From: JAAUTG01 sp964458705 | Lineage (GTDB): Bacteria; Bacteroidota; Bacteroidia; Chitinophagales; Saprospiraceae | Assembly (NCBI GenBank): GCA_964458705.1 | Contig: CAYWKD010000002.1 | Location: forward strand, 77,247-141,246 | DNA: 64,000 nucleotides | Direction of reading: 5' to 3' | In this document: piece after piece, positions 8,439 to 17,660 of the stretch | Numbering within the stretch: the first letter of the stretch is position 1 | Layout of the letters: every line of letters begins with the position of its first letter | Translations under genes and position numbers: made by a program | Notes under the pieces: model-generated | Databases searched by the model: none | What the model saw: the letters and a program-made list of their open reading frames with translations, nothing else | What the model was told of the DNA's origin: nothing

Positions 8439-9926
8439 ATGACTTCTGAATACGGCATACTATCGCTCCTCCCGCCTGTTGTAGCAATCATTTTAGCAAT
8501 AATGACTAAGCAGGTTTTTGTGTCCTTACTATTTGGCATTTGGCTGGGATGGTTGATACTTAGCAACTGGAGTATTCTGGAAGGAACTCTGGCAAGCATA
8601 CAAGCTCTTGTAAACGTCTTTCAGGATGCTGGAAACACCAGGACAATCATGTTTGCAGCACTAGTAGGCGGCTTGATTCTATTTATTCAAAAATCTGGTG
8701 GTGTAGAAGGATTTATAGGAAAAATGACCAACTTTCTGCAAAAATATGAACAACGCAAAAGTGGAAGTAATCGAATTATTGTGCAGTTACTCGCTTGGTT
8801 GACAGGTGTATTGATTTTTGTGGAGTCTAGCATCTCTGTTCTTACCGTTGGAGCACTGTATCGTCCAGTGTTTGATGATTTGAAAATCTCCAGGGAAAAA
8901 TTGGCGTATATTGCTGACTCTAGTTCTGCACCATCCAGTATTCTAATTCCATTCAATGGATGGGGTGCCTTCATCATGGGCATACTTGCAACACAACAAT
9001 TCTCTGATCCCTTTGCAACAATGTTACGCTCTATTCCGTATAATTTTTATCCAATTCTGGCATTAATTTTGGTCTTAATTATTGTATTGACCAAAAAAGA
9101 TTTTGGGCCGATGGCGAGCGCAGAGCATCGAGTAAGAACGACTGGTAAGTTGATGAACGACAATGCCCAGCCTATGGTATCAGACGAATTAACAGATGTT
9201 GCTACCAAGTCGGGCATAAAACCTAGAGCATTCAACATGATCTTGCCAATTGCTTTAATGGTGTCTTTAATGCCTGTAATGCTTGCTTACACGGGCTGGT
9301 CAAATATGCTAGAAGCCAAGCCAAACGAAGGCTTTTTTACTCAATTACAATATGCTATTGGGCAGGGTTCTGGCTCAACTTCGGTATTGACTTCCGTGAT
9401 TGCCTCACTACTCTTTTGTATAGCGCTCTATCAAGTACAAGGTATTTTTAAACTCAAAGAATCCGTTGATATTATTTTAAAAGGAATTTCAGAAATGATG
9501 CCTTTAGCGCTACTTATGTTGATGGCATTTGCTATTGGAGCAGTTTGTAAAGAGCTGAATACTGGCAATTATGTAGCTGGCATCGCTGAAAATTGGCTGT
9601 CTCCTGGACTAGTGCCTTTCATTATATTTTTAGTAAGTTGCTTTATTGCTTTCTCTACTGGAACTTCTTGGGGTACATTCGCTATTATGCTAGCCATTGC
9701 CATTCCAATGGCACGCACAATGGAAGCAGATATTTACATTACTATTGCAGCAGCACTAGGTGGTGGTGTGTTTGGGGATCACTGTTCACCTATTTCAGAT
9801 ACGACCATTCTTTCTTCCATGGCGTCGGCTACGGATCATATTGACCATGTCAGAACTCAGTCGCCTTACGCTCTTGTTGCGGGTGGATTGACTGCTTTAT
9901 TTTATTTGATAATTGGATTAATTTAA
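8439..9926 (+). CDS. NhaC-family Na+/H+ antiporter
   Basis: This 495-residue protein has about 11-12 hydrophobic helices. Two conserved stretches match the NhaC/ion transporter superfamily: SSSAPSSILIPFNGWGAF in the middle and GGGVFGDHCSPISDTT at about 440-455, whose GDxxSPISDTT is the family signature. Members exchange Na+ (or organic substrates) for protons across the inner membrane; the substrate of this one is not fixed by sequence. It ends three bases before truA, so the two are probably co-transcribed. Confidence 0.85.
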   Translation: MTSEYGILSLLPPVVAIILAIMTKQVFVSLLFGIWLGWLILSNWSILEGTLASIQALVNVFQDAGNTRTIMFAALVGGLILFIQKSGGVEGFIGKMTNFLQKYEQRKSGSNRIIVQLLAWLTGVLIFVESSISVLTVGALYRPVFDDLKISREKLAYIADSSSAPSSILIPFNGWGAFIMGILATQQFSDPFATMLRSIPYNFYPILALILVLIIVLTKKDFGPMASAEHRVRTTGKLMNDNAQPMVSDELTDVATKSGIKPRAFNMILPIALMVSLMPVMLAYTGWSNMLEAKPNEGFFTQLQYAIGQGSGSTSVLTSVIASLLFCIALYQVQGIFKLKESVDIILKGISEMMPLALLMLMAFAIGAVCKELNTGNYVAGIAENWLSPGLVPFIIFLVSCFIAFSTGTSWGTFAIMLAIAIPMARTMEADIYITIAAALGGGVFGDHCSPISDTTILSSMASATDHIDHVRTQSPYALVAGGLTALFYLIIGLI

Positions 9927-9929
9927 ATT

Positions 9930-10667
9930 ATGCGATATTTCGCAGAAATAGCCTACAACGGAACTCACTACTGCGGTTGGCAAAAGCAACCCAATGCTCC
10001 TAGTGTTCAAGCGACTATTGAAAATACTTTGTCCACTATTTTGCGCGAACCCATTGAAATTGTGGGTTGTGGACGTACTGACACAGGCGTTCATGCTAGC
10101 CAGTATTTTATCCACTTTGACTATTCAGGTATACTTCCAGAAGGCTTTTTAAGTCGGGTTAATAAGTTTCTGCCCAAAGATATTGCTGTTTACAACATAA
10201 TGCTCGTTCATGCAGAAGCAAACGTTCGATATGATGCTTCTTATCGAAAATATGCCTATTATTTATCTTTTCAAAAAAATCCTTTTACTAATGAAACTTG
10301 CTATCACTTTCCCTTTGAAAGTCAGCTAGACCTTCAAAAATTACAAGTAGCAGCAGCGCTGTTATTGGAGTACGAAGATTTTTTTCCTTTTTGTAAAACA
10401 AATACAGAAGTCAAAACCATGAAGGTCTTCTTAAATCAATCCGAGTGGCAAGTCATTAATCAAGGACTTGTCTATCACATAGCTGCCAATCGCTTTTTGA
10501 GAGGTATGGTACGGCTCATTGTTGGTATGTGCCTGAATGTTGGAATGGGAAAGCTGTCCATTGAAACGGTCAAAGAAGTGCTAGAGCGTCAGACTAGGCT
10601 AGATAAGAGTTGGAGCGTGCCACCTCAAGGACTATTTTTGGAGGAAATTCGTTACACTTACATTTAG
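9930..10667 (+). CDS. truA: tRNA pseudouridine synthase A
   Basis: This 245-residue protein has YNGTHYCGWQKQ at 9-20 and the catalytic loop GCGRTDTGVHA with nucleophilic Asp51, followed by the YRKYAYYL and FLRGMVR motifs of TruA. TruA modifies uridines 38-40 in the anticodon stem of many tRNAs. Length is normal. It begins three bases after the antiporter stop. Confidence 0.95.
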   Translation: MRYFAEIAYNGTHYCGWQKQPNAPSVQATIENTLSTILREPIEIVGCGRTDTGVHASQYFIHFDYSGILPEGFLSRVNKFLPKDIAVYNIMLVHAEANVRYDASYRKYAYYLSFQKNPFTNETCYHFPFESQLDLQKLQVAAALLLEYEDFFPFCKTNTEVKTMKVFLNQSEWQVINQGLVYHIAANRFLRGMVRLIVGMCLNVGMGKLSIETVKEVLERQTRLDKSWSVPPQGLFLEEIRYTYI

Positions 10668-10709
10668 CAACAAGCAAACAAACAATAACTTAATTTACCA
10701 ATAAATGCA

Positions 10710-11741
10710 ATGCTAGAGAACTGGTTACAACCTATAAAACTCAAATTGCCTACTTACGAAGCTCATAAGCTAGGGCATCATATTGATATCTATCAAAAAA
10801 AACTACCGGATTTGGATAATGCTAAAGTCGCATTAATCGGGATTGATAAAAATGAAGGAGATGCTGTGCGAGCAGCCTTATATGAATTGACTAACCATTT
10901 CCCTTCAATGCCCATTGCTGACCTGGGGAATATCCGAAATAGTGAAGTAGATTTTTTGATTCCAATCCTTAAAGAATTACTGAACAATAGAATTATTCCA
11001 ATTCTTATTGGTAAAGAGAATCGTTTCATTAAAGCACAACAACAGGCATATCATCAGACCCAGAGCCACCAAACAATTTGGGTGAGTATTGATGATAGGG
11101 TGCATTTTGACCACCATTTTAAAAGTGGCTATTGCCAGATTATAGGAAGCCAGATTCACCTTTCTGATCCTTCCGTCATAGAAAATTTGGAGCAAGCAGG
11201 ATGGAACTTTGTTAGCTTAGGAAAAGTTAGGGCTAATCTCAAACAAACAGAACCTTTACTTAGAGATGCTGACTTTTTAACCGTATCCCTTGCAGCTTTA
11301 AAGGGAGTAGAAGCCCCCAGCCAAGTTTCGTTTTCACCGAGCGGATTTTGGCTGGAAGAGCTATGTCAACTTGTTCGTTATGCTGGGTTTAGTGATAAAT
11401 TGAGTTCCATGAGTTTACTCGGTTTTGAAGCAAAAAAGAATGACAGTATAACAGTACAATCAGCAGCTCAGGTTATATGGTATGCTTTAGATGGTATCTA
11501 TAATCGTAAAAAGGACTATCCTGTTAGCCAAGAAGGTCTTATGGAATATGTAGTTCATCTAAAAACACAAAACCTGCAAATCACTTTTTGGAAAAGTCAA
11601 AAGACAGGACGGTGGTGGCTACAGCTACCTGATGCTAAAACCAACATCCGCCTCATCCCTTGTTCTTACGAAGACTACCAACAAGCAGCTAGCGATGAAA
11701 TATCCGATCGCTTGATATATTTGCTGCGGCAGTATGAGTGA
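10710..11741 (+). CDS. Arginase/formiminoglutamase-fold protein lacking the metal ligands
   Basis: This 343-residue protein aligns by eye with Bacteroidota formimidoylglutamase-like proteins, clearest in the C-terminal half: APSQVSFSPSGF, EELCQLVRYAGFSDKLSSM and the closing YNRKKDYP. The three di-manganese motifs are degraded. GGDHS is replaced by IGKENR, DAHxD by DDRVH, and SxDxDxxDP by SLAALKGVEAP. It is therefore unlikely to hydrolyse guanidino compounds with two Mn ions and may be a structural or regulatory paralogue. It follows truA by 42 bases and converges on the next gene with only 24 bases between stops. Confidence 0.7.
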   Translation: MLENWLQPIKLKLPTYEAHKLGHHIDIYQKKLPDLDNAKVALIGIDKNEGDAVRAALYELTNHFPSMPIADLGNIRNSEVDFLIPILKELLNNRIIPILIGKENRFIKAQQQAYHQTQSHQTIWVSIDDRVHFDHHFKSGYCQIIGSQIHLSDPSVIENLEQAGWNFVSLGKVRANLKQTEPLLRDADFLTVSLAALKGVEAPSQVSFSPSGFWLEELCQLVRYAGFSDKLSSMSLLGFEAKKNDSITVQSAAQVIWYALDGIYNRKKDYPVSQEGLMEYVVHLKTQNLQITFWKSQKTGRWWLQLPDAKTNIRLIPCSYEDYQQAASDEISDRLIYLLRQYE

Positions 11742-11765
11742 TTCTCGCTTAAAACCTGTCCTGCA

Positions 11766-12476
11766 TTAAGTCAACAAATTACCCTTTTCATCCCATGTTG
11801 CTACAACATCACGAGTACTTTGATCGATACACTTGGCGATCCAATCAGGATCATACTCCATACCCATTCGCTTTAACTCCTCCTTTGGCACACCATCCCA
11901 TACATTTGGACGATTTCCAGCATAGCCCAAAGTTTCTATACCCATTTTGGAAGTGTAAAAGCCTGTCATCGTCAAATTGCGAATAAGGTCAAAAAACTTT
12001 GCGCCTTGCATCATCTCGGGCTGGGCTTTCTTTTCCCAAGCTATATCATCCACAATTGCAATTTGCTGTTTAGAGGAAGCATCTTTGAACGCCTTTCCAA
12101 ATCGCTTGTTCGACTCATGATCCAACCACATCAAGCCGCCTCTCATCGGCAATTGGTGGTAGTTCATGTCTTTCACGATAAACTCAATAAAAGCTGGCAC
12201 CTCTGCTTCCGTTGCGCTCCCCGAAAGCTCATCAGCAGGCAGGATGATGTCACAGAGAACTGCAATAGTTGACATTTCGTGCTCATTGAAGAAATTTTCA
12301 TTCATCAACTGAACATCGTAAGTTTTCTCCTTAGGCGTTCTGCCATAATTGTAAGAATCAGCAGGATTTAATGCTACTGCTTGTTCCTCTTTTGTATTTG
12401 TTTGGCATCCTGCTGCTAAGGCTCCGCCCGCCACTGTGCCAACCAATAAGGTCTTTAATGTTTCTCTTCTATCCAT
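11766..12476 (-). CDS. Gluconate 2-dehydrogenase subunit 3 family lipoprotein
   Basis: This 236-residue protein starts MDRRETLKTLL with a twin-arginine motif, followed by a hydrophobic stretch and a lipobox LAAGC, so it is likely a Tat-exported lipoprotein. The remainder resembles gluconate 2-dehydrogenase subunit 3: an ILPADELSGSATEAEVPAF segment and a C-terminal TGFYTSKMGIETLGY segment. The small subunit helps export and stabilise the GMC flavoprotein. The gene for that partner lies 71 bases upstream on the same strand. Confidence 0.85.
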   Translation of the reverse strand: MDRRETLKTLLVGTVAGGALAAGCQTNTKEEQAVALNPADSYNYGRTPKEKTYDVQLMNENFFNEHEMSTIAVLCDIILPADELSGSATEAEVPAFIEFIVKDMNYHQLPMRGGLMWLDHESNKRFGKAFKDASSKQQIAIVDDIAWEKKAQPEMMQGAKFFDLIRNLTMTGFYTSKMGIETLGYAGNRPNVWDGVPKEELKRMGMEYDPDWIAKCIDQSTRDVVATWDEKGNLLT

Positions 12477-12479
12477 GAT

Positions 12480-12500
12480 TTTGGTATTTGGTATTTGGTA
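12480..12500. repeat. Triple 7-bp tandem repeat in a gene leader
   Basis: TTTGGTA occurs three times in a row (TACCAAA on the transcribed minus strand), ending three bases before the ATG of the small dehydrogenase subunit. It fills the place where a ribosome binding site would be. Confidence 0.8.
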
Positions 12501-12547
12501 TCAGATAGCTAGTAAAGAGCTCACTACATCTGTTACCCAATACTTTA

Positions 12548-14269
12548 TCATATATTCATTTTTTTCAACTGATCTACCATGTAATCCGAAGCACGCCAAG
12601 AAAGTGCCATAATTGTCCAAGTTGGATTTTTGTCTGCTTGCGATACAAACGGACCTCCATCTACTACGAAGACATTATCGCAGTCGTGGAGTTGACACCA
12701 CTCGTTGGTAGCAGAAGTTTTAGGATTTTTACCCATTCTGACTGTTCCGACCTCGTGGATAATCTCGCCTGGTTTATTCAATCCATAGTCCTGCTCAGCA
12801 GTTGGTGTGTCACCAATAACTTCTGCGCCCATATTGTGAAAAATTTCCTCAAAAGTCTCGTGCATATGCTTGGCTTGCTTGCGCTCGTAATCTGACCATT
12901 TATAATGAAATTTCAAGACTGGAATGCCCCATTCATCTACTTTGTCAGTATCAATTTCGCAGTAATTGCTCGCCATTGCTACGGACTCCCCACGTCCAGA
13001 AATACCCATTGTTGCGCCATAGAAACGGCGTACATCTTTTTTCAGTTGCGTACCGTAGCCGCCTACTTCTTCACCGATGTATTTATTTAGCCCATTTGGA
13101 CTAAAGCCAAAGCCATAGTTCGGCATTGACAAGCCACCCCAGACTTCGATATGATAGCCTCTGGGGAAGTCCAGTTTTTTATTATCCAACCACCAAGGTG
13201 AATAAACGTGCATACCTCCCACACCATCTTCGTTGTATATTTTTCTATCCATCAGTGCTGGTACGAAAGCCATTCTTGCACTTCCTGTGGAGTCGTGTAA
13301 ATATTTTCCAACGACACCACTACTGTTTCCTAGTCCACTAGGGTGCTGCTTGCTTTTTGAATTGAGCAAGATACGTGCTGAAGAACAAGCCGAAGCAGCC
13401 ACTACAATCAACTTTCCTTTGATCTGATACTCCTGTCGATCTTCTTTGTTAATATAAGAAACTGCTGTTGCTTTCCCTTCGTCATTTGTTACAATTTCTC
13501 TTGCCATTGCATTGACATACAGGTCAATTTGATTGGTCTTTTTTTGTGCCGGAAAAATTAATACCGAACCCGATGAAAAATCCGCATAGGCTTGACAAGA
13601 ACGGTTGCATTGATTACAATAGAAGCAGACACCTCGCTCGTTGTTGATGCGTTTTGTCAAAATAGAAAGTCGCGATGGAATGACCGTTACGCCTGATTTT
13701 TTCGCACCTTTTATATAAAAAAGTTCATGCAAGCGCGGTTTAGGCGGAGGCAGAAAATAACCATCGGGCTCATTAGGAATTCCTTCTTTTGAGCCAAATA
13801 CACCCACTAGCTTATCGACCTTGTCGTAGTATGGCGCAACATCATTGTAACTAATTGGCCAGTCTTCCCCTAAGCCGTCTATGGACTTTCTTTTGAAGTC
13901 ATTCGGCCCGAAACGCAGTGAAATTCTGCCCCAGTGATTGGTTCGTCCACCTAGCATTCTTGAACGAAACCATCTGAATTCTGAACCGTCCTTTTGTGTG
14001 TAAGGCTCTCCATCCAATTCCCAACCACCATACGCCATGTCTAATTCTCCGAAATGCCGAAATTTCGTACTCGCTCCACGACGGGGCGACTCATAAGGCC
14101 ACTTGAGTTGTGTTTGTTGCTCAGGATTTTTAGGATCAAAGTGAGGTCCTGCCTCTACAATAGCTACACGCAAGCCTTTTTCTGCTAAGACTTTTGCAGC
14201 CATACCACCTCCTGCCCCCGATCCGATAACGACGGCATCATACTCTTTTGGCTGTTTTTTTATTTGCAT
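12548..14269 (-). CDS. GMC-family oxidoreductase (gluconate/alcohol dehydrogenase-like flavoprotein)
   Basis: This 573-residue protein has an N-terminal FAD-binding loop DAVVIGSGAGGGMAAKVL (10-27), the GMC-type GGRTNHWGR segment and a C-terminal domain ending DGGPFVSQADKNPTWTIM, where the catalytic His/Asn region of the family normally lies. A cysteine cluster CFYCNQCNRSC in the middle is typical of the three-subunit gluconate dehydrogenase clade. No Tat signal is visible, so export would depend on the Tat-bearing small subunit downstream. The cytochrome c subunit of the classical complex is not nearby. The sugar or alcohol substrate is unknown. Confidence 0.85.
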   Translation of the reverse strand: MQIKKQPKEYDAVVIGSGAGGGMAAKVLAEKGLRVAIVEAGPHFDPKNPEQQTQLKWPYESPRRGASTKFRHFGELDMAYGGWELDGEPYTQKDGSEFRWFRSRMLGGRTNHWGRISLRFGPNDFKRKSIDGLGEDWPISYNDVAPYYDKVDKLVGVFGSKEGIPNEPDGYFLPPPKPRLHELFYIKGAKKSGVTVIPSRLSILTKRINNERGVCFYCNQCNRSCQAYADFSSGSVLIFPAQKKTNQIDLYVNAMAREIVTNDEGKATAVSYINKEDRQEYQIKGKLIVVAASACSSARILLNSKSKQHPSGLGNSSGVVGKYLHDSTGSARMAFVPALMDRKIYNEDGVGGMHVYSPWWLDNKKLDFPRGYHIEVWGGLSMPNYGFGFSPNGLNKYIGEEVGGYGTQLKKDVRRFYGATMGISGRGESVAMASNYCEIDTDKVDEWGIPVLKFHYKWSDYERKQAKHMHETFEEIFHNMGAEVIGDTPTAEQDYGLNKPGEIIHEVGTVRMGKNPKTSATNEWCQLHDCDNVFVVDGGPFVSQADKNPTWTIMALSWRASDYMVDQLKKMNI

Positions 14270-14412
14270 AACTTATAAGTTGTTTTTCTTTTATCACGAA
14301 ATATAGAAAAATATTGGAAGGATTACTCCATTCACATCATTTTTGACAAATAAATTGTATTTCTACTTTACAGATTGATGTTTTTTGAATAGCAATTAAA
14401 GTATAAAGGAGC

Positions 14413-15510
14413 ATGGCAAAAATAAACTGGAGTCAACAGGACTTGTTCTTTGAGGGCTTAAAGGTCGTTGAGTTAGCAAGTGTATTAGCTGGACCTGCTG
14501 TTGGAATGTTCTTCGCAGAATTAGGAGCAGAAGTAATAAAAATTGAAAATAAATCTACGCAAGGTGATATTACTAGAAAATGGAAATCTTTTAATGAACC
14601 AAAACGAGGGGATTACTCTGCTTATTACTGTAGCATAAACTGGGGAAAACAAAAAATATTACTGGACTTGGAGCAGCAGCAGGAGCGTGAGCATTTATAT
14701 GAGCTAGTAAAATCAGCAGATGTTGTTGTAAGCAATTTCAAGTTAGCTTCTGCTCGAAAGATAGGTGTTGATTTCGATACATTAAAAGGCATCAAACCAA
14801 ACTTAATTTTTGCTCAGCTCACAGCTTTTGGGGAGCATGATGACCGCTTAGGTTTTGATGTTGTATTGCAAGCAGAGGCAGGTTTCTTATACATGACAGG
14901 CGAGCCTGATAGAGAACCCGTAAAAATGCCTGTTGCATTGATCGATTTGTTGGCAGCACATCAGCTAAAAGAAGGGGTTTTGATAGCTTTATTAAAAAGA
15001 ATGCAAACGGGTGAAGGCAGCTACATTACAGTTTCGCTGCTCGAAGCAGCGGTTGCTTCCTTAGCTAACCAGGCAACGAATTGGTTGATGGCCGGGCATA
15101 TTCCACAGCGCATGGGCAATCAGCACCCCAATATTGCACCTTATGGGGATGTCTTTTATACGCAAGATCAAAAGGCAGTTGTATTAGCTGTTGGTACAGA
15201 CAAGCAATTTGAACAACTTTGTCAGATATTAAACCTTATTCATTTGATAGAAGACGATGCTTACTATACTAATGAAGCTAGAGTGGAGAACAGAGCAAAA
15301 CTCAATGAACTATTGCAAGTGGCTTTTTGGCAATTTACTTTTTCTAATTTAATGACGCAGTTTCTTAAAAAGAGTGTTCCAGCAGGACAAGTAAGAACTA
15401 TGCCAGAAGTGTTCGAACAGCCACTAGCGCAAGCAATGATCTTAAAAGAAGACTTACTAGGGTATGGCACAGCGAAAAGCGTTAAAACTATAGCTTTTAA
15501 AATTAGTTGA
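14413..15510 (+). CDS. Class III CoA-transferase (CaiB/BaiF family)
   Basis: This 365-residue protein begins with the family's GLKVVELASVLAGPAVGMFFAELGAEVIKIE-type N-terminus (read across 15-45). It keeps the catalytic aspartate, Asp178 in the VALIDLLAA segment, plus a GEGSYITVSLLEA stretch. These enzymes move CoA between carboxylic acids by a ping-pong mechanism through an aspartyl-CoA thioester. The length is a little short of the usual 380-430 residues, mainly at the C-terminus. It lies divergent to the GMC gene and 21 bases before the next small membrane protein. The acid substrate is unknown. Confidence 0.88.
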   Translation: MAKINWSQQDLFFEGLKVVELASVLAGPAVGMFFAELGAEVIKIENKSTQGDITRKWKSFNEPKRGDYSAYYCSINWGKQKILLDLEQQQEREHLYELVKSADVVVSNFKLASARKIGVDFDTLKGIKPNLIFAQLTAFGEHDDRLGFDVVLQAEAGFLYMTGEPDREPVKMPVALIDLLAAHQLKEGVLIALLKRMQTGEGSYITVSLLEAAVASLANQATNWLMAGHIPQRMGNQHPNIAPYGDVFYTQDQKAVVLAVGTDKQFEQLCQILNLIHLIEDDAYYTNEARVENRAKLNELLQVAFWQFTFSNLMTQFLKKSVPAGQVRTMPEVFEQPLAQAMILKEDLLGYGTAKSVKTIAFKIS

Positions 15511-15531
15511 AGAAACAAAAAAAATTATAAT

Positions 15532-16008
15532 ATGGACACGCCATTACACATTTTTGAAGCAACTGCCACCAAAGAATGGACAACTTTAATTATTGCAGTT
15601 GTTGCTACTTTATTGGCTACTACTTTTTTAATTTATCTAAGGAGAAAGCCCGCAAATTATTATAGACGACACTTTCGCCAGTTGGGGCAAATGCTGATGG
15701 GTTTTGTTTTAGTCATTAGTGTGGGCTCTATCTTTGGAGGTATTTTTAATTTAACTCGACTCAAAAGTGTAAAAATTTATGAGGATAAAGTAGAGACAGG
15801 ATATGGACTCGTCCGTTTTAATGAGTTAAAATATGTGTATTTGCAGAAGAATAATGCCAAGTCTTTCATTGCTCCCAGCATAGAGCTAGATACGACTTAC
15901 TTAGCTTATTTTGAAGAAAAAAGTGGGCGAACATACGTTCTTTCGGATGAACATTACGATGTGGAGCAGTTGGTGAAAACATTACGACCGCTACTAGAGA
16001 GAAAGTAG
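15532..16008 (+). CDS. Small membrane protein with a possible PH-like C-terminus
   Basis: This 158-residue protein has two hydrophobic helices (about 18-37 and 51-73). A soluble beta-rich C-terminus (about 78-157) contains VKIYEDKVETGYGLVRFNEL followed by a KYVYL strand; this pattern recalls bacterial PH-like domains that read out a membrane-proximal setting. I do not recognise a named family. It is probably co-transcribed with the CoA-transferase gene. Confidence 0.6.
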   Translation: MDTPLHIFEATATKEWTTLIIAVVATLLATTFLIYLRRKPANYYRRHFRQLGQMLMGFVLVISVGSIFGGIFNLTRLKSVKIYEDKVETGYGLVRFNELKYVYLQKNNAKSFIAPSIELDTTYLAYFEEKSGRTYVLSDEHYDVEQLVKTLRPLLERK

Positions 16009-16189
16009 CTTGTAATTTATAGGCTATTGTCTATTTAGGCATTCAATGTTATTTCATGAATCACTGTGAACACATGCTTACGTTTAAATATAATGGATTG
16101 GAAACACAAAAAAATGACTGATTATTATATCAATAAACAGTCAAACGAATAAACATTTGAACCTGTCTATTTACTTACTGTCAGGTAAA

Positions 16190-17344
16190 CTACACGAATC
16201 GCTGAATGAAACCTTTGGTAATAGGATTCTTCCATAAACTTACGCCAACGTCCAATATCCAAGGAAACTGAGTAACGGTTCGCTGCACTAGCGTGCGAGT
16301 GCGAAGTTCTCCCCACAATTTTCTGTAGAGTGCTTGGTCATATTGTCGAAGAAATGGGGCATCAAAACGCTCTTTTTGAAAGGCTTTCTGAACATATGCT
16401 CCAGCTAGCTTGCCGCTATAAACAGCTTGCCCAATGCCATCACCAGTGGCAGGATCAACTAAGGAGGCTGCATCGCCAGTGAGCAAAAAATGTTCTCCAG
16501 ATACCTGTACTTTTTTAGAACCAAAGGGTAACCCAAAACCATTGATTTTTCCTTCTAGTTGAGCATTTTTTAGTTTTTCTGTGAGTAAAGGAGAAGCATT
16601 TATGAAATCTTGAAAGGCTTGTTTGAGATTTACTTTATGCTTAGAAATATGAGAAGAGTGCATCCCGAGACCTACATTAGCGCGACCATTAGGTAATGGA
16701 AATAACCAAAAATAGCCAGGCAGGTGTTGCTTTTGGATATAAATTTCTGTGCAGTCTTCTTGTGTATGGAGTACGTTTGAGTAGTAACCACGCACCGCAC
16801 CGCCATAGTGTGCTAAATCTACCTTATAATCAGTTAATTGCTTATTGACTATCGAGTGTGCTCCATCACATCCAATCACCATTTTAGCTTTGAGTATCAA
16901 ATCAGATTGGCAATGTAAGGTTAAATGATCGGCTTGTCGTTCAATTGATTTTAGCGAGGTGTCTTCAAATATAATAGCATTGCTATACTGCTTTGCTAAC
17001 TCGAATAACTGATTATCAAAATCCATTCTAGCACAAGTGTAGGCTTTATTTACCCACTTTATTTCGATATACTCTTCGTCATTGATCCAAAAATGGCTTC
17101 GCTTCGTGAAGCATTTTGTGGATAACTTATCAAATATTTCTGTGTAAACAGGGCTCAATTCATGTAGTGCTTTTACTGCTAATCCGGGAATAGCATCTCC
17201 ACAAATTTTATCTCTCGGAAAAGTCGCTTTGTCTATTATAGCGACTTTTAGACCTGTATCTTTAAGTGCCAAAGCACAAGTGCTACCCGCAGGACCAGCC
17301 CCAACAATTACAACGTCAAAACGCTCCATTTTTTTTGTTTTCAT
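16190..17344 (-). CDS. Geranylgeranyl reductase family FAD-dependent oxidoreductase
   Basis: This 384-residue protein has an N-terminal dinucleotide fold VVIVGAGPAGSTCAL (11-25), the family motif FPRDKICGDAI (42-52) and a second FAD-contacting motif GDAASLVDPATGDGIG at about residue 290. This set fits geranylgeranyl reductase-like flavoproteins that reduce isoprenoid double bonds or oxidise related lipids. A second ATG at residue 6 is also possible. No signal peptide is present. The exact substrate is unknown; menaquinone-type or carotenoid side chains are possible guesses only. Confidence 0.82.
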   Translation of the reverse strand: MKTKKMERFDVVIVGAGPAGSTCALALKDTGLKVAIIDKATFPRDKICGDAIPGLAVKALHELSPVYTEIFDKLSTKCFTKRSHFWINDEEYIEIKWVNKAYTCARMDFDNQLFELAKQYSNAIIFEDTSLKSIERQADHLTLHCQSDLILKAKMVIGCDGAHSIVNKQLTDYKVDLAHYGGAVRGYYSNVLHTQEDCTEIYIQKQHLPGYFWLFPLPNGRANVGLGMHSSHISKHKVNLKQAFQDFINASPLLTEKLKNAQLEGKINGFGLPFGSKKVQVSGEHFLLTGDAASLVDPATGDGIGQAVYSGKLAGAYVQKAFQKERFDAPFLRQYDQALYRKLWGELRTRTLVQRTVTQFPWILDVGVSLWKNPITKGFIQRFV

Positions 17345-17660
17345 AAAATCGCATCAAAGATACAGAATTGAAAGGGATATAGTTTTTTTTGTAATTCCTA
17401 ATTATTAGGGCTTTTGAACCCTCGGAGTTTCTAATTCTAGTTTGTAACGAATGCTTAATCAAAATTTTAATATTGGACAGCAAAGATAAAACGTGCAAAG
17501 AAGTTATCTTAGCGACTTATTCTAAGTTGTTCAGATAGACAGACAGAAAAATTTGATGAAATAATTAGATAGTTGAACGTGTGAACTGGAGAAAAAATAA
17601 AGAACATCGTAAAAAAACAATTTCTACTCCTTCATACCGATCATTAAGTAAGATAAAATA
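17345..17660. other. 316-base divergent intergenic region
   Basis: This separates the reductase-like gene (minus) and the DUF58 operon (plus), so it must contain both promoters. Minus-strand -7-like boxes (TATCTTTG) occur at 17362-17355 and 17488-17481, but neither has a correctly spaced -33 TTTG. No hairpin, RNA gene or repeat was seen. Confidence 0.5.
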
